Source: an uncultured Eubacteriales bacterium
Lineage (GTDB): Bacteria; Bacillota; Clostridia; Lachnospirales; Cellulosilyticaceae
Length of the DNA stretch: 64,000 nt
Assembly: GCA_900551325.1 (NCBI GenBank)
Contig: URVM01000006.1
Coordinates: 124,001 to 188,000, forward strand
Direction: 5' to 3'
Each line of letters opens with the position of its first letter. Position 1 is the first letter of the stretch. The position numbers were made by a program, and so were the translations under genes. The notes under the pieces are model-generated. The model ran no database searches. It saw only the letters and a program-made list of their open reading frames with translations, and was not told the DNA's origin. Shown here in pieces: positions 25,355 through 34,254 of this stretch.

Positions 25355-25399
25355 ATTTATATAGGTTGGGCAAAATTCTAAGTGATAGGAGTTGATAAA

Positions 25400-25543
25400 A
25401 TGGCTAAACCTAAAACTGAAGAAGCAAAACTACAAAGTAAAATTGATAACACAAGAGATGCTATGAATGCATCGAATGGATTTAAGAATCTTCCTAGTTC
25501 AGGTACACAAGGAGTAGGAGATAGTCTTAGAAATAAGAGATAA
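25400..25543 (+). CDS. Small hydrophilic protein, 47 residues, unknown
   Basis: ATG 25400 follows AGGAG at 9-nt spacing and the frame closes with TAA, followed at once by a terminator. The product (MAKPKTEEAKLQ ... GDSLRNKR) is charged, Asn/Lys/Ser-rich, with no hydrophobic core, like many small spore proteins, but I cannot match it to a named SASP family. Its position between spoVB and a terminator, 45 bp after spoVB, suggests co-expression with it. Confidence 0.6.
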   Translation: MAKPKTEEAKLQSKIDNTRDAMNASNGFKNLPSSGTQGVGDSLRNKR

Positions 25544-25550
25544 TATAAGA

Positions 25551-25588
25551 AGCGAGTGGACTCTAAAAGATATCCATTCGCTTTTTTT
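25551..25588 (+). terminator. Terminator after spoVB and the small gene
   Basis: AGCGAGTGGA and TCCATTCGCT (one G-T pair) form the stem, with a 12-nt loop and TTTTTTT. Confidence 0.8.
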
Positions 25589-25678
25589 AGCTTGAATGAA
25601 TTTTTCATTATGCTAGATAGTCTACTATGTTATAATTAAGGTAATACTACTTACAAATAAAAGAAAGAGGAAAAAGCG

Positions 25679-27022
25679 GTGAAGGATTATAAAGACATTC
25701 CACAAGATGCCCTATTTATTATTAATACCCTAGAAGAACATGGGCATGAAGCTTATGTAGTTGGGGGATGTGTACGAGATATGATCATGGGACGTACGCC
25801 AAATGATTGGGATATTACGACTTCAGCTAAACCAGAACAAGTAAAAAGTATATTTAAACGTACTTATGACACAGGTATCCAACATGGAACTGTAACAGTC
25901 ATTGTAGATAAAGAACATTATGAAGTAACTACTTATCGTATAGAGGGAGAGTATAAAGACTCTAGAAGACCAGAGAGTGTAAGTTTTGTAGAAGATATTA
26001 CACTAGATTTATCGAGAAGAGACTTTACTATGAATGCTATTGCTTATCATCCTGAACGTGGATTTGTAGACCCCTATAATGGAAGGAAGCATATAGCCGA
26101 GGAATGTATCAAGTCTGTAAGAGATGCGAAAGAACGTTTTACAGAAGATGCTCTACGTATACTTCGTGCAGTAAGATTTTCTGCTCAGCTAGGCTTTGAA
26201 ATTGAAGCGAGTACAGTAGAGGGGATTAAGGCTTGCAAGCGCCTTCTTGCAAATATCAGTAAAGAACGTATACGTGATGAATTTATAAAAATATGTATGT
26301 CTGATAGACCAGAAGCTATTAATACACTTTATGAATTAGGGCTTTTAGACTATATTTTACCAGAGTTTATCAAGATGTATACAACACCTCAAAATCATCC
26401 ACATCATATTTATAATGTGGCAGAACATACATTAGTTGCTATGAAACATACTCCTAAAGATGAGGTACTTAAGTTATCTGTTTTATTACATGATATCGGT
26501 AAACCATGCACAAGAACTACTGATGCTAAAGGGATAGATCATTTCTATAATCACCCTAAAAAGAGTGTAGAAATAGCAAAACGTGTGCTTAAAGACCTTA
26601 GACTAGATAATCAAACTATTAAGGAAGTTACACTTTTAGTGAGTTTACATGATTATCACTTGAAAAAGAAGATTTCAAAGTTTTATATTAAAGAAATACT
26701 TAAAGTAACAGGTGATGAACTTTTTGATAAACTACTCATTATTAATGAAGTAGATGCAAAAGCTCAAAATCCTGATAAATACTTAGATAAACAAAAAATG
26801 ATTGAAAGTGTACGTAAGCTTAAAGAAGAGATTATAGAAGGTAATGAATGCTATAACTTAAAAATGCTTAAAGTAAATGGTGGAGATTTAATAAAACTTG
26901 GTATGAAGCCGGGCAAAGAGGTTGGAGAATGTCTAGAACAACTATTAACCTATGTAATGAAGCATCCAGAATATAATGATAAGACATTACTTGAAACATA
27001 TGTACAGCAAAATTATATATAA
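25679..27022 (+). CDS. cca: CCA tRNA nucleotidyltransferase with HD domain
   Basis: The start is GTG at 25679. The 447-residue protein has the class II nucleotidyltransferase motif VGGCVRDMIMGRTPNDWDI (about 26-44), RRDFTMNAIAY, the head/neck RNA-binding helices (EDALRILRAVRFSAQLGF) and an HD phosphohydrolase domain with LLHDIGKP near 265. It adds or repairs the 3' CCA of tRNAs; the HD domain may remove cyclic phosphates. Length and domain order are typical of Clostridia. The gene is monocistronic and ends at a terminator shared with the convergent DUF4340 gene. Confidence 0.93.
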   Translation: MKDYKDIPQDALFIINTLEEHGHEAYVVGGCVRDMIMGRTPNDWDITTSAKPEQVKSIFKRTYDTGIQHGTVTVIVDKEHYEVTTYRIEGEYKDSRRPESVSFVEDITLDLSRRDFTMNAIAYHPERGFVDPYNGRKHIAEECIKSVRDAKERFTEDALRILRAVRFSAQLGFEIEASTVEGIKACKRLLANISKERIRDEFIKICMSDRPEAINTLYELGLLDYILPEFIKMYTTPQNHPHHIYNVAEHTLVAMKHTPKDEVLKLSVLLHDIGKPCTRTTDAKGIDHFYNHPKKSVEIAKRVLKDLRLDNQTIKEVTLLVSLHDYHLKKKISKFYIKEILKVTGDELFDKLLIINEVDAKAQNPDKYLDKQKMIESVRKLKEEIIEGNECYNLKMLKVNGGDLIKLGMKPGKEVGECLEQLLTYVMKHPEYNDKTLLETYVQQNYI

Positions 27023-27065
27023 AAAAATGTCCTGAACTACCAAAGAAGTAATTCAGGACATTTTT
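27023..27065. terminator. Bidirectional terminator between cca and the DUF4340 gene
   Basis: AAAAATGTCCTGAA and TTCAGGACATTTTT are perfect complements with a 15-nt loop, flanked by A and T runs on the two strands. Confidence 0.85.
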
Positions 27066-27960
27066 AATTTGTAAGAAGCTGAACCTTATAAATATTGTTA
27101 TTTAAAGGGTCTAATACATAATAGTAAATGCTATTTGGTATTTTAACAAAAGAAAAAGTTTTAGAAGAGCCAGCCTTATCATATATTTTAAGTTTCATAT
27201 GAGGATTATCAAATCCATAAGATAGAATAATATGAGAAGGTGCTCCATCCATAATAAATTGTTCAATTTTAGAAGAAGATAAAAATGTAATAAAGTTATC
27301 TACATCTCTAGGAGTCAAATCTTCTGAAATAAATGAAGAAGATCCAGTTTCAGTAGGAGCTAATAATGTATAAGTTTTTGTAGGTGTTATAAATTCTACT
27401 TTACTTGTAGTCTCTTTATTAAAGTTAATATAATCTTTACTTCTCCATTTTGAAAGATCGGTAGAAAGAAAATCAAAGATATCTTTCTTAATTGTATAAA
27501 TACATTTAGTTAATGGACTATATGCATAATAAGTTGTTTCATCAGCTGAATTTCCAGCTATAAGTGTATACTCTGCCCCGTTTTGATCTATTAAAGAAAT
27601 AGTAGGTGAATAATCATAGATGCCATAAGATGATGGATCATCTACATCTATTTCTATAGTATGGATAAGGCCTGGACTAACAAACTTAGAAATTACATCG
27701 TATATATATGTAGAATCTGCAATAGATTGTATAGGACTTGTAATGGACCACTCATCATTTACTCGCTTGGCCGTAAAGGAAGATGAGTGACTAGTAAAAT
27801 GAATCTCTTGTATATCAGATATTTCTTTGTCCCAAGGAAGCTGGGCTAGATTAGAAGTTTGAGCTAAATAGGGCTCATTGGTACTTTGCTCATACATAAT
27901 TAAAAACCAAGTACACACAAAGAATACCAAAATAGGTATAAACCATCCTTTACGTTTCAT
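27064..27960 (-). CDS. DUF4340 membrane-anchored protein
   Basis: The 298-residue protein has one N-terminal membrane helix (about 6-22) and an extracytoplasmic beta-rich region typical of DUF4340. The repeated motif appears as 'FTAKRVNDEWSITSPIQSIADSTYI' (positions 63-87, quoted in part) and the GNSADETTYYAY segment. DUF4340 proteins often accompany ABC-2 gliding-type transporters, but none is present here, so the role is unknown. The gene is divergent from the CotS-like gene and convergent with cca. Confidence 0.75.
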   Translation of the reverse strand: MKRKGWFIPILVFFVCTWFLIMYEQSTNEPYLAQTSNLAQLPWDKEISDIQEIHFTSHSSSFTAKRVNDEWSITSPIQSIADSTYIYDVISKFVSPGLIHTIEIDVDDPSSYGIYDYSPTISLIDQNGAEYTLIAGNSADETTYYAYSPLTKCIYTIKKDIFDFLSTDLSKWRSKDYINFNKETTSKVEFITPTKTYTLLAPTETGSSSFISEDLTPRDVDNFITFLSSSKIEQFIMDGAPSHIILSYGFDNPHMKLKIYDKAGSSKTFSFVKIPNSIYYYVLDPLNNNIYKVQLLTN

Positions 27961-28046
27961 AAAATCACCTCAACAAGTTGTATGCTTAACAGGCTATATT
28001 GTATCACATAATTGTAAAGGAATAGTATAAAAGAACTTTAAAAATA

Positions 28047-28077
28047 GATATTTTTTTTTAGGACGTATCATATACAT
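28047..28077 (+). promoter_or_regulatory. Candidate sigma-E promoter of the CotS-like gene
   Basis: GATATTT (28047-28053) and CATATACAT (28069-28077) are 15 bp apart, fitting the sporulation sigma-E pattern. Confidence 0.45.
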
Positions 28078-28113
28078 AAAGGGTGAAGAGGAACATTGGA
28101 AGGGGGGAAGGAA

Positions 28114-29109
28114 ATGAAGCAAGTGGGCAATGAGCTTTTTTCTCAGTATGATATTAGTATAAAAAAATTCCAATATAGTCGAAGTAATTATTACTTGGAT
28201 ACTAAACAAGGTCAGCTCTTACTTAGAAAAACATTGATTCCAAGGGAACAGATTATGTTTGTCCATGAAGTAACAGGGCAACTTATAGACAGGGGATTTA
28301 ATGAAATTAGTAAGATTTATATGGCCAAAAAGCAAATACCCTATGGAAATTACTTAGATAAAAACTTTATCTTACAAGACTATGATAAGATAAGTGAAAT
28401 TGACTTTACAGACACAGGAGAATTAAAAGCCATCATTGAAGTATTAGCAAGGTTTCATGTGGCAGCCACACATATTCATTCTAAGGTAAGATCTGTAGAA
28501 AGCGTAGGCTTCAAGAATATACATGAGTACTTTCAAAAACGAGTAACTGATGGAAAGAAAATGAAAAAAAAGATTGCAAAAATCTCTCAAAAGACTAAAT
28601 TTGAGATAATGTTTTTAGATGATTATAAAGCTTATGAAGAGTTACAGTATAAAGCCCTAGAATTAGTTAAACCTGAAAGTGCCCATAGGCTTATAGAAAA
28701 GGCAAAAAGAAATAAAACTATCTTGCATAATGAATTTACTTATCATGCAGTAGGTAAGTTAGATGATGGAAGCTATAAGATTGCTAACATAGATAATTGT
28801 ACTTATAGTATACAATTACTAGACCTTAGCAATGTACTTACTAAGATTATGCAAAAAAATCAGTGGGATATAATATTACTTAATCAACTTATCGAAAGCT
28901 ATATTAAAATCGCTCATTTAGAAGAAGAGGAAATTAGGATATTAAAAGCAATGCTTATTTTCCCAGAGAAGTATGCTAGTATTTGCTTTAAATATATGAC
29001 ATCTAAACATAGAAACAACTATAGTATGTTTGATCATAAGTGGGAAAATATGTTGGTCTATAAAGAAGATCAATTAAAAACTGCATATGAAATTATAAAT
29101 TATCTATAA
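28114..29109 (+). CDS. CotS-family spore coat protein (kinase-like fold)
   Basis: ATG 28114 follows a G-rich ribosome site; an upstream TTG in frame is less likely. The 331-residue product matches the CotS/YsxE/YutH group: small aminoglycoside-phosphotransferase-like proteins of the spore coat. The N-lobe segment (GQLLLRKTLIPREQIMF) and the search region ARFHVAATH are visible. The catalytic loop, usually H-x-D, reads ILHNEFTYHA at about 208, so the general base Asp is missing and kinase activity is doubtful. A sigma-E-like promoter precedes it. The PEGA gene follows closely. Confidence 0.78.
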   Translation: MKQVGNELFSQYDISIKKFQYSRSNYYLDTKQGQLLLRKTLIPREQIMFVHEVTGQLIDRGFNEISKIYMAKKQIPYGNYLDKNFILQDYDKISEIDFTDTGELKAIIEVLARFHVAATHIHSKVRSVESVGFKNIHEYFQKRVTDGKKMKKKIAKISQKTKFEIMFLDDYKAYEELQYKALELVKPESAHRLIEKAKRNKTILHNEFTYHAVGKLDDGSYKIANIDNCTYSIQLLDLSNVLTKIMQKNQWDIILLNQLIESYIKIAHLEEEEIRILKAMLIFPEKYASICFKYMTSKHRNNYSMFDHKWENMLVYKEDQLKTAYEIINYL

Positions 29110-29189
29110 AACTTAGGTATAGTTTGACGTATAATGTACTAGAGAGTAAAATAAATAGAAAGAATAAGAAAATACAAAGGAGTTATAGT

Positions 29190-30518
29190 GTGAAAAGTAA
29201 TAAAACTTTTGTTAAGGCCATGATTGTTACTGCAGTAATAGGATTTACTGCACTTTTAGCCATTCTATTTATAGGAATTAAATATTTTGTTAAGGAAACT
29301 ACAGTATCAAGCCCTCAGACATCTCATTCGCAAATAGAAATAGACAATACTTTTTACATAACAACTACAGGAGTTATAAAAGAACTGACTGAAAAAAGTG
29401 TAACTTATTTAGATATAGATAAAAGGGAGATTATAAACTATAAAGTTAAACCTACCACAAAAATACAAGATGCATATGAAAATATGATGTCTTATGAAGA
29501 GATGGAACCAGGAGATGTTGTAGAAATTGTGTATCAACCACAAAAAGAAAACCTAGTATGTATTAGATTAGCAAAAGAGGCGTTTACCAAATCTAATATG
29601 ACCAACTTAGAAATTGATAGATCTAATAGAACTATTACTATAGGAAATAAGGTATATTATTATAATGGTCAAACGAACATTATGGATAATATGAAAAATC
29701 CTATAAATATGCATCAAATTAGTGACTATGATGTACTTGAGTTAAAAGGTATCAAAAATGATATTTACTCCATCCAAGTTGTGGAAAAAGAAAGCTATTT
29801 ACAACTAAGTCAACTGCCTATTTATGAAGGAGTATTAGAAATTGATAGAACTAGACAAATTCCTTTAAAAGAGAATTTACCAGTTATACCTATGACTCCA
29901 GGAGAACACAAAGTAACCCTTCAACTAAAAGGATATAAACCAATAGTCACTACACTTACAATGGAATCAGGAAAAACACTAGAGTATAATCCGGGGGATT
30001 TTGTAAGACTAGAAACTATACTTGAAGTAAAAGTTAAAAATACAGATAGTGACTACCAAGTTAAAGTAGGAGATAAGGTTTATAATAAAGAGGAAAATAT
30101 TCAAGTACCAACAGGTGTTTATACAGTAGAGATTTCGGCGGAAGGATTTAAAACCTATAAACAAGAATTGAACCTAGAAGAAGGTACAATGGTACTTCAA
30201 GTAGCACTCATTTCCCTATCAGAAAATGGGGAAGGCACAACAAATACTACTAATAATAATAGTAGTAATGCTACCAATGAAACTACCAATACAAACGGTA
30301 AAATAGATTATAAGATCAACATATCAAGTGAACCTATAGGAGCAAGTATCTATATTGATGGAGAATACAAAGGAGCAACACCTTTTAAATCAACGCTTCC
30401 TGTAGGAGAACACGTTATTATACTTAAAAAAGAAGGCTATAGAGATTATGAAACTAATATCCTTATTGATCATAGTGATGATCAAAATAGTTATCTTTAT
30501 ACCCTTATACCAAATTAG
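29190..30518 (+). CDS. Membrane-anchored PEGA-domain protein
   Basis: I favour GTG 29190, preceded by AAAGGAG at 7-nt spacing, over an upstream TTG at 29124. The 442-residue product has a membrane helix (about 12-30), an extracytoplasmic region, then PEGA-type beta domains. The clearest is at the C-terminus (about 372-442: YKINISSEPIGASIYIDG, then GEHVIILKKEGYRDYE). Two related degenerate units lie near 230-340 (GEHKVTLQLKGYKP; TGVYTVEISAEGFKTY). An Asn/Thr-rich linker precedes the last domain. PEGA domains occur on surface proteins and are thought to bind cell wall or other proteins. It probably shares a transcript with the CotS-like gene. Confidence 0.8.
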   Translation: MKSNKTFVKAMIVTAVIGFTALLAILFIGIKYFVKETTVSSPQTSHSQIEIDNTFYITTTGVIKELTEKSVTYLDIDKREIINYKVKPTTKIQDAYENMMSYEEMEPGDVVEIVYQPQKENLVCIRLAKEAFTKSNMTNLEIDRSNRTITIGNKVYYYNGQTNIMDNMKNPINMHQISDYDVLELKGIKNDIYSIQVVEKESYLQLSQLPIYEGVLEIDRTRQIPLKENLPVIPMTPGEHKVTLQLKGYKPIVTTLTMESGKTLEYNPGDFVRLETILEVKVKNTDSDYQVKVGDKVYNKEENIQVPTGVYTVEISAEGFKTYKQELNLEEGTMVLQVALISLSENGEGTTNTTNNNSSNATNETTNTNGKIDYKINISSEPIGASIYIDGEYKGATPFKSTLPVGEHVIILKKEGYRDYETNILIDHSDDQNSYLYTLIPN

Positions 30519-30523
30519 AAGAG

Positions 30524-30550
30524 AAGCAGCTGCTATAACAGCTGCTTTTT
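30524..30550 (+). terminator. Terminator after the PEGA gene
   Basis: AAGCAGCTG, a 6-nt loop, CAGCTGCTT, then TTT. Confidence 0.8.
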
Positions 30551-30610
30551 AAATTTACTCAGATAGAGAGATATAATAATTTAAATAGGAGATGAAAGAG
30601 GAATTATTTT

Positions 30611-31108
30611 ATGAAAAAAATTATAGTAATTTCAATTATTCTTGTATTATCTTTTGTAGGATGTCAACCTAAAAATAACTTGGTAGAGTTAGAAGCTTCT
30701 TCTTATGCCCAACAACTTTTTGAAAGTAAAAATCCATATATAGGAGATGCTTCAGCAAATGGAGAAATCCTTGACGTATTAAATATTTCTGAAGAAATGG
30801 GCAATTATTCTGTAGAACTAAAAACAGATGAATTTCCGTATTTAATAAAGTTAAACTTTAAAGACGATATAAATGATAAAGATGATTTTGATCTTAAAAT
30901 TCTAGACAAAGCTTTTCTCATGTTAGCTCTAATTGATAATGCAGATGAAGTACAATTTTCTTATCCGCATATTAAAGATGGAGAAGAGACTCTTATAACA
31001 GTCTATGTTACTAAACAACAAGCAACAGACATCTTAAAAAAAGATATTAAATCATATGCCAAATCAGCAGAGGGACTCCAAGAACTCCTGGATCAACTAG
31101 ATAACTAG
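30611..31108 (+). CDS. DUF4825-like lipoprotein
   Basis: The 165-residue product has a lipoprotein signal peptide with the lipobox SFVGC, Cys18 being the lipidated residue. The mature part contains NPYIGDASANGEILDVL and VELKTDEFPYLIKLNF, which fit the DUF4825 pattern seen in extracytoplasmic proteins and at the end of some MecR1-like sensors. The function is unknown. A full 265-bp repeat starts 45 bp after the stop. Confidence 0.7.
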   Translation: MKKIIVISIILVLSFVGCQPKNNLVELEASSYAQQLFESKNPYIGDASANGEILDVLNISEEMGNYSVELKTDEFPYLIKLNFKDDINDKDDFDLKILDKAFLMLALIDNADEVQFSYPHIKDGEETLITVYVTKQQATDILKKDIKSYAKSAEGLQELLDQLDN

Positions 31109-31153
31109 TAGGTTATATTTAGTTGCTAATGAGAGTGGATAAGCAAGAGAGTC

Positions 31154-31420
31154 AGTAGACTAGAATTACTGTCTCTTAGAATACGTCAAAAGGTGAAAGG
31201 ATGGATGTGGCTCATCCGAAAGCGGCTTATGTAGGTGGCTTAGAGACTGTTAACGAGTGGGTGAGTAGGGTATTTAGCGAGGTGTTTGACCGAAGGGAGT
31301 TTCGAGCGTTCCTATGAACTCTGAGTTTACAGCCTCTTAGCCACCGGAAGTGGAAGCTTGAGGAGGAGCTACAGCCAGCCTGATACCTAAGTAGACTAAC
31401 TAAAGACAGTAATTCGGCCC
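31154..31420 (+). repeat. 265-bp structured repeat, full copy 3 (upstream of csp2)
   Basis: Terminal inverted repeats are GAATTACTGTCT (31163-31174) and AGACAGTAATTC (31404-31415), perfect complements. The internal arms GGTGGCTTAGAGACTGTTAA and TTTACAGCCTCTTAGCCACC are present with one mismatch. The internal frame stops early (TGA near 31318). Confidence 0.85.
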
Positions 31421-31469
31421 TAATTCAACCCTAATACAAAGCCATTTTAAATTTAATTTACATAATCCC

Positions 31470-31498
31470 TTGACAATCCCTTCCAGATAAGTTATTAT
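31470..31498 (+). promoter_or_regulatory. csp2 promoter
   Basis: TTGACA (31470-31475), 17-bp spacer, TATTAT (31493-31498). Confidence 0.85.
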
Positions 31499-31545
31499 AG
31501 ATTTATCAGTTAATATTTATAAGTTCCAAAAGTTGTTTGAAGCAT

Positions 31546-31648
31546 TTCACATACTATTAGAGATTATATCTATTCGCTAAAAAATATAATCTGTAATAAT
31601 ATGTGAATTTTTTTATTTTCCTATATTACAGAGATACAAAATAGGAGG
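31546..31648 (+). promoter_or_regulatory. csp2 leader: terminator-like hairpin plus SD-sequestering segment
   Basis: TTCACATA (31546-31553) and AGATTATAT pair with ATATAATCT and TATGTGAA (31600-31607), followed by seven T. CCTAT just downstream complements ATAGG of the ribosome site. Relative to the other two copies the outer stem gains one A-T pair (TTCACATA with TATGTGAA), so pairing is retained despite base changes. Confidence 0.65.
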
Positions 31649-31656
31649 TACCGCAC

Positions 31657-31857
31657 ATGATGACAGGTACAGTTAAATGGTTTAACGCAGAAAAAGGTTT
31701 TGGTTTTATTTCTAGAGAAGATGGAGATGATGTATTCGTACATTTCTCAGCTATCCAAGGAGATGGATTCAAATCTCTTGAAGAAGGTCAAAAAGTAACT
31801 TTTGACATTACAAAAGGCCCACGTGGCGCACAAGCAGAAAACGTACAAAAAGCTTAA
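31657..31857 (+). CDS. csp: Cold-shock protein, CspA family (copy 2)
   Basis: The 66-residue cold-shock domain has RNP1 KGFGFI and RNP2 VFVHF, and differs from copy 1 only in the SLEEGQKVTFDI stretch. The promoter, 150-nt leader, ribosome site and terminator match copy 1 nearly base for base. The whole segment from the repeat upstream to the full repeat downstream has the same order as at 14042-15185. Confidence 0.95.
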   Translation: MMTGTVKWFNAEKGFGFISREDGDDVFVHFSAIQGDGFKSLEEGQKVTFDITKGPRGAQAENVQKA

Positions 31858-31875
31858 TTTAACCATAAATTAAGA

Positions 31876-31908
31876 AAAGGCATATAGCTCAAGCTATATG
31901 CCTTTTTT
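31876..31908 (+). terminator. csp2 terminator
   Basis: AAAGGCATATAGCT and AGCTATATGCCTTT around a short loop, then a T-run. Confidence 0.92.
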
Positions 31909-31920
31909 GTCATGTAATTC

Positions 31921-32036
31921 TAGGTACACTAGAATTATAATCTCTTTACGTACTCTAGTAGGCGAAAGGATAGATATGATTCCTTAGAAAGTAGTTTATG
32001 TAGAGGCTTAGAGAATATTAATAAGTAAATAAGAGT
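31921..32036 (+). repeat. Half copy (5' arm) of the 265-bp repeat
   Basis: A diverged 5' arm beginning AGGTACACTAGAATTATAATCT, with GGCGAAAGGATAGATATGAT and GTTTATGTAGAGGCTTAGAG (positions 31922-32015), ends just before a full copy. It mirrors the half copy at 14798. Confidence 0.7.
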
Positions 32037-32039
32037 CTA

Positions 32040-32308
32040 AGTAGACTAGAATTACTATCTCTTAGAATACTCTAAGTAGGTGAAAGGATGGATGTGGCTC
32101 CTCCGAAAGCGGTTTATGTAGGTGGCTTAGAGGCTGTTAACAAGTGGATGAGCAAGGGTTTTAGCCAGGTGTCCGAAGCGAAGCAAGTTTCTGGTGTTCT
32201 TGCGATTCCCGAGGTTACAGCCTCTTAGCCACCGGAAGTGGAAGCTTGAGGGGGAGTTACAGCCAGCCTGATACCTAAGAATACTAGGTAGAGATAGTAA
32301 TTCGATCC
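32040..32308 (+). repeat. 265-bp structured repeat, full copy 4 (downstream of csp2)
   Basis: Terminal inverted repeats are GAATTACTATCT (32049-32060) and AGATAGTAATTC (32292-32303), perfect complements. Here both ends carry A/T where copies 1 and 3 carry G/C, so the pairing is preserved by a paired change. Internal arms GGTGGCTTAGAGGCTGTTAA and GGTTACAGCCTCTTAGCCAC pair. The 46-codon internal frame is open (MDVAPPKAVYVGG ... EVTAS). Confidence 0.85.
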
Positions 32309-32403
32309 TCCTCAAAGTGGAAGCCGCCAATTTTCACTCTTTTAAAGCTAGAAAATTTGTAATATAATATAAAAGTGTAAAAATATGGTTAAGGAGGTTT
32401 GTT

Positions 32404-34104
32404 ATGGGTTATAAAAGTAAATATGAAGAATGGCTAAATAGCGACTTTATAGATGAGGGTACTAAAGTAGAGTTAAAGGGTATCGTGGATGATGAAAAAG
32501 AAATTGAAGATAGGTTTTATACAGAACTTGAATTTGGCACAGCGGGTCTAAGAGGGATTATAGGTGCTGGTACTAACCGAATGAATGTATATATTGTAAG
32601 GAAGGCTACTCAAGGATTATGTAATTTTTTAAATAGACAAGCTTTAACAGATGCTAAAGTAGCTATTGCTTATGATTCAAGACATTTCTCTGATGTATTT
32701 GCGAAAGAGGCAGCAAAGGTATTTGCAGCAAATAATATTACTGCTTACCTATTTGAAAGTTTAAGACCTGTACCTATGTTATCTTTTGCAGTGAGACATT
32801 TAAACTGTGATGCAGGTGTTGTGGTAACTGCAAGTCACAATCCTCCGGAGTATAATGGTTATAAAGTATATGGTAATGATGGTGCTCAAGTAAGTGCACC
32901 TTATGATGGGATGATTATAGAAGAAGTTAATGCTATAACTGACTTTAATGAGGTTAAGATTCTAAGTGAACAAGAAGCTATAGAGTCTAACAAGCTTATT
33001 ATAATAGGTAAAGAGGTAGATGAAGCTTATATTGATGAAGTAAAAAAACAAGTTCTTAATCCAGAAATCATTAAAGAAGTAGCAAATGACTTTAAAATTG
33101 TTTATACACCTATTCATGGAACTGGTAATAAACCAGTTAGGGCATTACTTGAGGAAGTAGGATTTAAGAATATATATGTTGTAAAGGAACAAGAAGAGCC
33201 TAATGGAGCATTTCCAACAGTAACAAGTCCAAATCCTGAAAATAAGGAAGCTTTTACCTTAGCATTAGAACTTGCAAAAGAAGTAGGAGCAGATATTGTA
33301 ATGGGAACAGATCCAGATGCAGACCGAATAGGTGTACTTGTGCGTGACCATGAAGGTGAATATACCGTTTTAACAGGTAATATGTTAGGTGCCATGTTGT
33401 GTGAATATATTCTGTCACAAAGAAATCTTAAAGGAAAACTGCCTAATAATAGTGTAGTTATCAAAACGATTGTAACAACAGAAATGATAAGACCAATTTG
33501 CCATGAGTATGGAGTAGAAGTTATAGAAGTACTTACTGGATTTAAATACATAGGTGAGCAAATTAAATTATTTGAAAAAAATAAAGATAAGCACTATGCC
33601 TTTGGTTTTGAAGAAAGCTATGGTTGCTTAGCAGGAACTTATGCAAGAGATAAGGATGCTGTAGCAGCATGTATGTTAGCAGCAGAAATGGCAGCTTATT
33701 ATAAGACAAAAGGTATGACCTTATACGATGGACTTATTTCATTATATGAAAAGTATGGCTACTATAAGGAAGATGTTCAATCTATTACACTAAAAGGAAT
33801 AGAAGGACTAGAAAAAATAAAGAATGTAATGGAGAATCTAAGATTAGAAGTACCTAGTGGATTTGGTGAATATACAGTATTAAGTATGAGGGATTATAAT
33901 AAAGGGGTAGGGGAACTACCTAAGGCTAACGTATTATACTATGTTTTAAGTGATGGAGCATGGGTATGTGTACGTCCATCAGGAACCGAACCAAAGATTA
34001 AATTCTATATAGGCGTGAAGGGTAATAGCGAAGAAGATGCAAGCAATAAGGTTGAAGTTATTAAAGAAGCTGTTAATGTTTTAATTGCACCTTGGATAAA
34101 GTAA
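32404..34104 (+). CDS. pgcA: Phosphoglucomutase/phosphomannomutase (alpha-PGM)
   Basis: The 566-residue alpha-D-phosphohexomutase has the phosphoserine loop TASHNPPEYNGYK (Ser at about 144), the Mg-binding loop DPDADRIG near 303-310, the sugar loop GFEESYGCL, and the phosphate-binding RPSGTEPKIKFY near the end. It interconverts glucose-1-phosphate and glucose-6-phosphate, linking glycogen or cell-envelope sugar synthesis to glycolysis. AAGGAGG precedes ATG. Length fits the PgcA/PGM2-like group. It is monocistronic with a terminator after it. The repeat copy 4 ends about 95 bp upstream. Confidence 0.92.
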   Translation: MGYKSKYEEWLNSDFIDEGTKVELKGIVDDEKEIEDRFYTELEFGTAGLRGIIGAGTNRMNVYIVRKATQGLCNFLNRQALTDAKVAIAYDSRHFSDVFAKEAAKVFAANNITAYLFESLRPVPMLSFAVRHLNCDAGVVVTASHNPPEYNGYKVYGNDGAQVSAPYDGMIIEEVNAITDFNEVKILSEQEAIESNKLIIIGKEVDEAYIDEVKKQVLNPEIIKEVANDFKIVYTPIHGTGNKPVRALLEEVGFKNIYVVKEQEEPNGAFPTVTSPNPENKEAFTLALELAKEVGADIVMGTDPDADRIGVLVRDHEGEYTVLTGNMLGAMLCEYILSQRNLKGKLPNNSVVIKTIVTTEMIRPICHEYGVEVIEVLTGFKYIGEQIKLFEKNKDKHYAFGFEESYGCLAGTYARDKDAVAACMLAAEMAAYYKTKGMTLYDGLISLYEKYGYYKEDVQSITLKGIEGLEKIKNVMENLRLEVPSGFGEYTVLSMRDYNKGVGELPKANVLYYVLSDGAWVCVRPSGTEPKIKFYIGVKGNSEEDASNKVEVIKEAVNVLIAPWIK

Positions 34105-34127
34105 GAAAAAATTAAAAAAACTTTTTG

Positions 34128-34170
34128 AGATGTTTCAAGGTCTTATGGCTTGTGAAGCATCTTATTTTTT
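34128..34170 (+). terminator. Terminator after phosphoglucomutase
   Basis: AGATGTTTCA pairs with TGAAGCATCT (one G-T pair) around a 15-nt loop, then TTATTTTTT. Confidence 0.75.
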
Positions 34171-34254
34171 ACTTCAATATTCCCAATATATGGAAACAAT
34201 GATAAGATGTTTTCAGAAGCCAACATACACAAAAGAGATAGAGGGGGAATTAAG

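Noticed and set aside
33114..33551. 145-codon minus-strand frame
   Set aside because: It is antisense to phosphoglucomutase, whose catalytic motifs are clear on the other strand.
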